This document shows positions 57,301 through 64,000 of a stretch of 64,000 bases of DNA, piece after piece. Source of the DNA: Porpolomopsis calyptriformis. Lineage: Eukaryota; Basidiomycota; Agaricomycetes; Agaricales; Hygrophoraceae. The translations under genes and the position numbers were made by a program. Below the pieces are notes generated by a model. That model ran no database searches, was not told the DNA's origin, and saw only the letters and a program-made list of their open reading frames with translations. Where the stretch lies: NCBI GenBank assembly GCA_951640195.1, contig OX621167.1, positions 1,984,001 through 2,048,000 on the forward strand, read 5' to 3'. Each line of letters opens with the position of its first letter. Within the stretch, counting starts at the first letter, position 1.

Positions 57301-57879
57301 CTAGATTAAGTCCTTGTCGGAAATGGCGGTCGACAGGGAAATAATGTCGGCTGGGGAAGTATCGTCATCGTCAGGGATGGTGATGGGGTTCGACGATGAA
57401 CCGGGGGAAACGATGAGCAGATCTGGGAAAACAGGAGGAGCTGGGGAATCAAGATGGGGAAGTACCTTTATGACTTCCTCATATTTCGCCTCCCAGTGTT
57501 TGGCCTGTTCTCGCCAATATTCACTCACTCTTCTCTTTCCATCCAAGCTCATTCCTTGATTATACAGTTCTTCATTCAATCTCGCGATTTCGTCTTTGTA
57601 GTATTTGACGTCCTTCTGCAGTGACTCGATGATTTGCTCGGGCGGGATGGGTGGCGCGATGATTTCTTCTGGCCATATGGGAAGGTCCCGATTGCGTGTG
57701 CATCGGTTATGCTGCCAGAGTTGTCCAGCGAGCTCAGCTTCACCGTAGGCAGAGGAGGTGGAAGCGAGCAGAGGGGGAGCGCGATGAGGGGATCGTCTTC
57801 CAGTGGACATACGAGGAGCGCGGGGTGGACAACCACCGGTTGACTTGCGAGCGGTTTGGTGTGAGCATTCTGCAGGCAT
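57301..57879 (-). CDS. Extra ORF of the inner element with a histone H3 tail-like N-terminus
   Basis: 192 residues from the ATG at 57879, 120 nt downstream of the Pol stop and intact. The N-terminus is MPAECSHQTARKSTGGCPPR. Residues 8-16 (QTARKSTGG) are identical to histone H3 residues 5-13, which include Lys9, and Pro-Arg three residues later also matches H3. A basic, Ser/Pro-rich stretch follows (APRMSTGRRSPHRAPP), then an Ala/Ser-rich part and a coiled coil (EQIIESLQKDVKYYKDEIARLNEELYNQ and EYWREQAKHWEAKYEEVIKVLPH). The C-terminal third is acidic, with IPDDDDTSPADIISLSTAI. The coiled coil suggests oligomers. Function is unknown; the H3 mimicry is discussed as a finding. The ORF ends 290 nt before the 3' LTR. 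Confidence 0.75.
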   Translation of the reverse strand: MPAECSHQTARKSTGGCPPRAPRMSTGRRSPHRAPPLLASTSSAYGEAELAGQLWQHNRCTRNRDLPIWPEEIIAPPIPPEQIIESLQKDVKYYKDEIARLNEELYNQGMSLDGKRRVSEYWREQAKHWEAKYEEVIKVLPHLDSPAPPVFPDLLIVSPGSSSNPITIPDDDDTSPADIISLSTAISDKDLI

Positions 57880-57998
57880 AGTGATGTCGATTTCTAGTGA
57901 AAGACGGAGATGAAAGAGATTATAAGGACAAGTTGGAGTTTGGAAAGGTGACAAAAGTGAAAATATAAACGAGGGGAGTTGATACCGTGAAAGAATGA

Positions 57999-60900
57999 TT
58001 AGGTCGCCGTTTGAATTGAGTGCTCGTATCCTAGAATTCGTTCTTTCACATGGAGGAGATTCTTCTTCGGCTCCCAAGTTGCTTCCTCAATGGGATAGCC
58101 GACCCATTTAACCAAATACGTACGACATTGGGTAGACCCGTAGTGTTGGAGAATTTGTTCGACCTCGTATTCTTCTTTTTCCTGAATGATATCCGGAGGT
58201 GGACGGAGACTATCATCTACTTCCTCTGGATGGAGATCGGAGTTAATGTTGGCGGGTCTCAGGAGTGAAACGTGAAAGACGTCGTGTATTTTCCATGATA
58301 AGGGAAGGGCCAGGCGACAAGAGACTTTCCCGATTCTTTCTAGAACTTTGAATGGTCCAGTGCGTCAGACATCAAGCTTGAGAGTTGGACGACCTGTTTT
58401 TAAGTTACGGGTATCAAGATAAACAAATTGACCTATTTGGAGTTGGGTATCTTTCCGTTTACGATCTGCGAAGCGTTTCATAGTTTCGGCCGTTGTTTCT
58501 AGAGCTTTTGTGGCTTCTTTACGGGCTTCTGTGAGATGATCGTGAAAGGCATCTGCTGCAGGATTGGAAGTAGGGATCGCAGGGATAGATGGGACGAAGG
58601 GATGTTGGCCAGTGTCAAGGTAGAAGGGAGTGTGTTTCGTCGAAGAGTGCTGTCAGTTATTATACGCGAATTCAGCTGGGGATAGCCAGTTGGACCAATC
58701 GTCTTGCATAAAGTTTGTATATAAACGAAGGTATTGTTCAAGTTCTTGATTGGTGCGTTCCGTTTGACCATCAGTTTGGGGGTGATAAGCAGTGGATAAA
58801 CCGGAGATGATTCCCAAATGAGTATTGAGAGCTTTCGCGAATTTGGAAGCGAATTGAGTTCCTTGATCGGTTATGATCTTCTTTGGCCAGCCATGGTGTT
58901 TCCATACATTGTCCCTGAAGAGTTTTGCGACTCCTTCTGCAGAAATATTCGATGTCGTCGGGACGAAATGAGCGCGTTTGGTAAAGCGATCGATAACGAC
59001 TAAAACAGCATCGTAGCCAGATGATTGGGGGAGTTCCACGATTAGATCGGCGGTGATTTCTTCCCAAGGTCGAGACAAAGGGGGAATGGGTTCCAGGAGA
59101 CCTGCAGGTTTAGAGGGATAGAGTTTGACTTGTTGGCAGGTCGGATAGGATGATACGAATACACGGATGTCAGGGGCAGCACTACTCCAGGTGTAGTTCC
59201 GCAACACAAGCTCACGTGTCTTCTCGATTCCGGGATGGCCTCCATGGGGTAGGGAGTGGGTCAATCGAATTATCTCTGTGCATAGCAATACATCTGCTGG
59301 CACGACAATACGATCTCCTGCATCTCTCGCAATTCCGTCAGTGAAGGAGTAGCCAGAAGAGGGATCAGATAACTTGATGCGAATGTCCTCTGGGATTTGG
59401 TTGAAGTCGGGGAAGCGAAGTCTTGACATGAAAGAGGGTTCAGACATGGAAATGATAGCATTGATGAAACGTTCAGGGGGGAGGAGGGCTTGGCCTTCTA
59501 ATTCTTCTTTTTCTGTACGACAGTGGTCGGGTTGGCGAGAGAGTCCATCAGCTTTATTCTTGACTCCAGGAGAATACTCGATCTTGAAGTCGAATCTGCC
59601 TAAGAATTCCATCCAACGTGCTTGTCGTCTGGAGAGGGATCTGTTCTGCATGAAATACTTCAGCGCCAAATTGTCTGTTTTTATCAATACAGTATCCCTT
59701 GTGCCCTCTAAAAGATAGCGCCAATACTTGAGGGAAGTGACAATCGCAAGCATTTCCAGGTCATGGGTAGGATAGTTGTACTCGGCAGGGAGTAGGGACT
59801 TCGAGAAAAAGCCAACAGGGTGCCAACCATTGTCGTGTTTCTGAGACAACACCGCGCCAATACTGAAATCGGAGGCATCAGTCTCCAGGAGGTAAGGAAG
59901 GTCTGGCCGCGGGGTAAGAAGGACAGGGGCTGTAGTGACGAGATGTTTGAGTTGTTCAAAGGCTTTTTGACACAAAGGAGACCAATCCCAAGGTTGGTCC
60001 TTCCGCAAAAGTCCGCAGAGGGGACGAACGACTGAGGAGAAACTTTTGATGTAACGATGCCAGAAGTTGGTGGTGCCAAGGAAGGACTGGAGGTCTCGCA
60101 GTTTTTGGGGTGTCGGCCAATTGATAATGGCGTCTACCTTTTTTGGGTTGATAGCGAGTTGACCTTTACTGATGATCGTACCAAGGTATGTAACAGAGGT
60201 CTTCTCCATTTGGCATTTGACAGGTTTGGCGGATAGTTGATTCTTCTCCATGAGTTTAAGGGTTTCATCAGTCCAGTGGCGGATTTCTTCAGGGGTGTCG
60301 CCCATAATAAGAATGTCGTCAATATAGATGTGAACACAGCCAGAGTCTAGAACGGGTTTAAAGAGAACATCTATCATTCGTTGAAAAGATGCTGGGGAGT
60401 TTCATAGTCCAAAGAATATAACGGTCGGTTCAAAGAGTCCTCGATTGGTGATGAAGGCTGCCTTCCATTCGTCGCCTTTTCTGAGTCGTATGTTGTTAAA
60501 TCCCCATCGAATATTGATAACAGTAAAAAGTGAAGCAGTAGCAAGCTTCGGTACTTGGAGGATTTCCGATAGAAGGGGGAGGGGATAACGATCAGGAATG
60601 GTTTTCGAGTTGATGTAGCGATAGTCCTGGATGGGACGTAGACCAGCACTGAGACCTTTGGCATTGATCTCTTCGGCCTTTTTCGCAAAGAAGAAAGGAG
60701 CAGCCTGTGGTGATTTCGATGGACGTATCCGACCTGTTCTGAGATTTTCATCAATAAACTTATTAAGTTCCACTTGTTCATAGGGAGAAAGGGGGTAAAG
60801 TTTTCCGACTTGAAATTTGGTGTTCGGGTAGAGGTTGATCGCATGATCGAAGGGACGTCGAGGAGGAAGTTTGTCGAATTCTGCGGTATGGAAAACACGC

Positions 60901-61619
60901 CAGAATTTATGATAACGACTGGGAATGAAGGATTTGATGTCCTCCTCAATGGAAACTGGTCGGGAGTGGTCAACTCCAACCAAACGGATAAAGGAGTCAT
61001 GTTTCAGACTCGAATCAAAGACGTAGAGTTCTTCCTGTGGGGGCAACACTCCGACTCGCATACTACTGAACAGCGTGTCACCAGATGCAAAGGTTAAGGT
61101 GCCTTTTGTCCAATTGATGGTGGGGTTGTGTCGCAAGAGCCATGGGAAGCCGAGGATGACCTGTTGCTTTCTTCCTAAGTTGGTGACCTCCAACCGGATT
61201 CATTCTCGAAAAGATAGATCTGGTGCCTCGATAAACAGGTCTGTGTCGTGCGTGATGGGACCTCCTCAGTTCTCGGAACCATCAGCGTTTCGTACCGGTA
61301 CAACCTCATCCAACGGATAGGTCGATATCTCCATTTGACGAATGAATGCTTCGTCAATAAAATTCCCTGAGGTGCCAGAGTCGATGAGTGCTATGATAGC
61401 CACTCGTCGAAGATTGTCGGCACTCGTGATCCAAAGATAGAATTCGAGAGCGCCTTTGCCCTGTTCAAGTGTGCCAAGAAAACGAAAACTTTTCATAGAT
61501 GGTGGTACACATACATGGGACACAGCCAAAGTGCTCGGGCATCTAGCATTTGGCCGGATTAAAAATCCTTTTGCTCTTTTAACGCTCAAGCTAGCGTAGC
61601 CCGTCTCTCCTTGTCCCAA
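57999..61619 (-). pseudogene. Inner element Pol (protease, RT, RNase H, integrase, chromodomain) with in-frame TGA codons
   Basis: Protease: IALIDSGTSGNFIDEAF. RT: IDENLRTGRIRPSKSP, PIQDYRYINSKTIPDRYPLPLL, INIRWGFNNIRLR and the catalytic IYIDDILIMGD. RNase H: LLETDASDFSIGAVLSQ and DNLALKYFMQ. Integrase: zinc finger HSLPHGGHPG with SYPTCQQVK, where one expected Cys is Tyr. The DDE core is TADLIVELPQ, IITDQGTQF and HPQTDGQTERTNQELE. A GPF motif, TGPFKVLERIG, follows. The last part is a chromodomain, YEVEQILQHYGSTQCRTYLVKWVGYPIEEATWEP (about 58170-58045), ending at 57999. TGA stops lie at 58365, 58653, 60402, 61200 and 61266, each at a position where CGA (Arg) would fit. Confidence 0.9.
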
Positions 61620-62980
61620 TTCGCGATTCCCATATCCTTCAAGTCGTCTTTTGCCGTCCTTTTCTCTTTTTCGTCATCCTCTGGTACTTCCTCTATCCAC
61701 GCTTCCGATTCTTCTGTATCAACCCGATTGATCGTTCGGACATTTCGTCCTTTGCCTCGACCGCGATTTCCTCCTTTTCCTCGAGTAGAAGTTGAGGATT
61801 CTTGACGTGCCGGAACATCTTCAGCACGTGGGCTTCGACATTCGTTGGCGTAATGTCCCTTTTTGCCACAGTTATAGCAAGTGATGGAGGAGTTGTCTCG
61901 TTTCACTGTCTTGAGAGAGGCTTCTCTCGATTCTTGTTTGATCGGGGATGAAGTGGTGGTGGTGGTGGAGCGGGAAGGGTTTCCTCGGGGATTCGATTTG
62001 GCTTCAGACTTCTTTCCTTTTTGGTCTCGACTTGACCACAACGCTTGTTCAGCTCGTTGCTCCTGGTACTGTTCCTCGAACTGGGCCGCTTTCGTCGTCC
62101 AGTCCAGCAAGGTTGATGGCATGTTGTCCATCGAATAAATCCGCGTTCGGATTGGCTGGGGGAGTCCGGCTTTGTAAAACTGAAGTAGAGCGGTCTCGTT
62201 GTACTCAGTTCTTGCTGCGTGTTGCATGAACCGAAGGTTGTAGTCCTCTATCGTTCCTGTCATTTTCACTTTTTCTAGCTCGATCCGCGCCTTCGCTGCT
62301 GGGTTAATCCTTCCGAAAGCTTCCCTGAAATCATCCAAGAATGTTGCGTAGTCCCATACGAAATTCCTCGTTCTATCAACTCCTTCCGTGAACAGTCGTC
62401 CCCAAGCCTGTGGGTTGCCATCACCGAGATAAGAGAGCATGTAGATGATTTTCTGTTTGTCGTTGTAGTCCTTGACCACAAAATTGAGTCGACATTGGTG
62501 AATGAAATCTTCAAGCTTCTCGGAGGTTCCATCGTATTCAGTTGGATCGGCGATTTTGATTTTGGTGGGGGCTGGAAGTGTAGGGGGAGCAGTTGTCTGG
62601 GTAGGTTGTTGAGTGGGAAAGGTTGATGGGAGAGGAGGTTGGACGGATTCGGTTCTTCTTGCAGGGTAAACGAAAGGATTCGAGGGGGAAAGTCCAGGTC
62701 CCCAAAGTACAGATCGTCGTCGTGGGGGAGGGGTGGTTGGTTCTGAGTCTTCTCGTCGACTTTCTTTGAGAGCTTTTAATTCCTTTTGGAGTTCGTCATT
62801 GACGTCGACTTCGTTGTAGTACCAGCCACGGAACTGATCGATTTGTGCTCTTAGATCTCTGAGCTCTTGTTCGATGTTGAATGGGATGACGTCTTCTTCC
62901 TCTTCTTGAATGGTAGGGGGGATGTTGCTGGGTCCGGGTGTGGGAACGCTCTGATCAGCTTCGTATTCTTGTTGAGACAT
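61586..62980 (-). CDS. Inner element Gag
   Basis: 464 residues from 62980 (MSQQEYEADQSVPTPGPSN). A coiled coil (EQELRDLRAQIDQFRGWYYNEVDVNDELQKELKALK) and a Pro/Thr-rich linker precede the capsid-like core (PTEYDGTSEKLEDFIHQCRLNF, YMLSYLGDGNPQAWGRLF, FREAFGRINPAAKARIELEKVKMTGTIEDYNLRFMQHA). A basic region and one CCHC zinc knuckle, CYNCGKKGHYANEC, follow. The end is acidic/basic mixed. The frame is intact and overlaps the start of the protease frame by about 30 nt, which suggests ribosomal frameshifting. Confidence 0.9.
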   Translation of the reverse strand: MSQQEYEADQSVPTPGPSNIPPTIQEEEEDVIPFNIEQELRDLRAQIDQFRGWYYNEVDVNDELQKELKALKESRREDSEPTTPPPRRRSVLWGPGLSPSNPFVYPARRTESVQPPLPSTFPTQQPTQTTAPPTLPAPTKIKIADPTEYDGTSEKLEDFIHQCRLNFVVKDYNDKQKIIYMLSYLGDGNPQAWGRLFTEGVDRTRNFVWDYATFLDDFREAFGRINPAAKARIELEKVKMTGTIEDYNLRFMQHAARTEYNETALLQFYKAGLPQPIRTRIYSMDNMPSTLLDWTTKAAQFEEQYQEQRAEQALWSSRDQKGKKSEAKSNPRGNPSRSTTTTTSSPIKQESREASLKTVKRDNSSITCYNCGKKGHYANECRSPRAEDVPARQESSTSTRGKGGNRGRGKGRNVRTINRVDTEESEAWIEEVPEDDEKEKRTAKDDLKDMGIANWDKERRATLA

Positions 62981-63143
62981 TGATGTTAGTGATGATGACG
63001 AGGGGGAAAGGGGGATGATGGATTGTGCAGGGGTTTGGAATACTATGGGTTGAAAGGGAGTATCTGAATCTGCGGATGAGAAGATTGACCTTGTTAAGTC
63101 TTCGGCAGGATCCAGAGTGGAGGTAGTTTGATGTGTAAGAAGG

Positions 63144-63154
63144 AAGTTCGATTC
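63144..63154 (-). promoter_or_regulatory. Candidate primer-binding site of the inner element
   Basis: Directly inside the 5' LTR the element RNA reads agaatcgaacttcc. It lacks the usual TGG start that pairs with a tRNA 3' end. An 11 nt part would pair with the T-arm of the tRNA-like segment in the LTR of the same element. Confidence 0.4.
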
Positions 63155-63155
63155 T

Positions 63156-63526
63156 TGTTATGATTCGGTAGTTGAAGGGTTTTACTTCTCACGTTGGAGG
63201 GGCTGATGAGGGAAATGGAATTTGACTAAAGAGTGGGGGAGCTAACTAGGAATCGAACTTAACCTACTGACTAAAGGTCAGGCTTTATATACTAACTACC
63301 TGAGTCGCCATGAGTCAGTCGTATGTACGATTACAAAGCGGAATCCGGAATGTGACTAGTGAAGAGTCACAAAAAGAATAACGGAAACGGAATGTGACTT
63401 GTGAAAGAGTTGGAAGGAAGGTACATGTGATCAGTCTCTATATATAAAACGGTAAAGCGGAAGGATAAACGGAATGGAGACTAATCAAGTATGACTAAGA
63501 GAAAAAGAAAAAAGGTGTCCGTGACA
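63156..63526 (-). repeat. 5' LTR of the inner element
   Basis: 371 bp with TG...CA ends, flanked on the outer side by the gcctc duplication. Its tRNA-like segment is at 63240-63309. Confidence 0.95.
63240..63309 (-). other. tRNA-like sequence inside the LTR (also at 56726-56795)
   Basis: On the sense strand of the element, a ~70 nt segment has the order of a tRNA. A D-arm-like part is followed by an anticodon-like stem-loop (cctga, loop cctttag, tcagt; triplet ttt at the anticodon position, as in tRNA-Lys). Then comes a T-arm with gttcgattcc, which matches the RNA polymerase III B-box. The acceptor stem pairs poorly and position 33 is C rather than U, so it is not a functional tRNA gene by eye. 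Confidence 0.5.
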
Positions 63527-63531
63527 GCCTC

Positions 63532-64000
63532 TGACTTTGCAACGGGAGCCGTACTCTCCCAACTCCAAGACAACGTATGGCATCCCATCGCCTACCACTC
63601 CAGAAGCCTCGATCAGGCTGAACGGAACTATGAGATCCACGACAAAGAACTGTTAGCTATAATCCGAGCGCTTATGGAATGGCGACACTTACTCTCTGGC
63701 ATGCACCACAAATTCGACATCTGGACCGACCACCGCAACCTCGAATACTTCATGTCCACTCAACGATTAAACCGCTAACAAGCCTGATGGTCACTGTTCC
63801 TCTCCGACTTCAACTTTACCCTAACTCACAAACCTGGCAAAACCATGACAGTCGCCGACCTCCTCTCGAGATGCGAGGACCACAGTGAAGGAGTAACCTC
63901 TGACAACACCAACATTGTGGTCTTAAAACCTGAAAACATACGTCGAACAGAAATCCAAACCCACTCCGACGGTGACCTAATACTAGAACAGATCAAGAAA
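63532..64000 (+). pseudogene. Outer element RNase H continuation
   Basis: The sequence DFATGAVLSQLQDNVWHPIAYHSRSLDQAERNYEIHDKELLAIIRAL continues the VEADAS at 56641 once the nested element and duplicated bases are removed. Stops TAA (63776-63778) and TGA (63785-63787) fall in the block that normally reads Arg-Gln-Ala-Arg-Trp. FNFTLTHKPGKTMTVADLLSRCEDH follows. The element then runs out of the window. Confidence 0.85.

Larger units (their letters stand above)
56642..63526 (-). mobile_element. Inner Ty3/gypsy chromovirus-type LTR retrotransposon with a chromodomain, nested in the outer element
   Basis: Two 371 bp LTRs (56642-57012 and 63156-63526), starting tgttatg and ending tgaca, flank 6.1 kb of coding sequence on the minus strand. 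The order is Gag, protease, reverse transcriptase, RNase H, integrase, chromodomain, then a small extra ORF. A 5 bp target duplication gcctc lies at 56637-56641 and 63527-63531. The LTRs differ at six positions, so insertion is fairly recent. Pol has several in-frame TGA codons, so this copy cannot encode full-length Pol. Confidence 0.95.
54059..64000 (+). mobile_element. Outer Ty3/gypsy retroelement, interrupted by a second element and incomplete at the window end
   Basis: The coding part runs on the plus strand from Gag at 54059 through protease, reverse transcriptase and the first RNase H residues up to 56641. It then resumes at 63532 with the rest of RNase H and continues past base 64000. 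The 6.9 kb between is a separate nested element. The outer element has a 5-base duplication (gcctc) flanking the insertion. Several in-frame stops and an RT deletion make it inactive. Confidence 0.85.

Noticed and set aside
60374..61000. A 208-residue minus-strand frame over the reverse transcriptase
   Set aside because: It is out of frame with the recognisable RT sequence (IRWGFNNIRLR, SPASFQRM) and shows no homology by eye.
1..64000. CRISPR arrays, rRNA genes and functional tRNA genes
   Set aside because: No spaced identical repeats typical of CRISPR and no rRNA or convincing complete tRNA gene were seen; the only tRNA-like sequence is the one within the LTRs.

Overview
The window is fungal nuclear DNA, most likely from a mushroom-forming basidiomycete (Agaricomycetes). 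The evidence is: genes on both strands split by many 50-65 nt introns with GTRNGT donors; dikaryon-type gene sets (Kre9/Knh1-like GPI protein, PTH11-like membrane protein, F-box paralogues, NB-ARC/TPR remnant); TTAGGG-type repeats; and Ty3/gypsy chromovirus-type retroelements. All gene models were read by eye, so exact splice sites and some starts are approximate.

Layout. 1-6.1 kb: an MFS anion permease (partial), a carboxymuconolactone-decarboxylase-like protein, a seven-helix membrane protein and a Kre9/Knh1-like secreted GPI protein. 6.7-22.7 kb: a tandem array of about ten copies of one single-pass membrane protein family. It is built partly from three consecutive ~3 kb units, each holding one intact and one decayed copy, followed by four more diverged copies. 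22.9-35 kb: housekeeping genes, namely RNase H2 subunit C, a RING/coiled-coil/three-SH3 protein, actin-binding protein Abp1, oligosaccharyltransferase catalytic subunit STT3 and a CGHC protein disulfide isomerase. 35-46.2 kb: a decayed NB-ARC/TPR gene, a conserved protein of unknown function, a BRPF/NTO1-like PHD-bromo-PWWP protein, a decayed coiled-coil gene, hairpin and minisatellite DNA, and a small internally repeated protein. 46.8-48.8 kb: mitochondrial GatA-type amidase. 48.9-53.6 kb: three F-box paralogues, one decayed. 54 kb to the end: a Ty3/gypsy element interrupted by a second, complete LTR element in the opposite orientation.

Themes. Abp1 and the RING/SH3 gene lie next to each other and share closely similar SH3 domains, which suggests a common endocytic or actin-related role and domain exchange. 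STT3 and the PDI are convergent neighbours that both act on secretory proteins in the ER. The retroelement nest carries a clear mutational footprint: its six LTR differences and nearly all of its in-frame stops fit C-to-T change at CpG.

The most striking observation is in the inner retroelement. Its polymerase ends in a chromodomain, and a short separate ORF just downstream begins with a near-copy of the histone H3 tail around lysine 9. The element therefore appears to encode both a putative reader of the H3K9 mark and a mimic of the peptide that such readers bind. The LTRs of the same element also contain a tRNA-like sequence whose T-arm matches the presumed primer-binding site.
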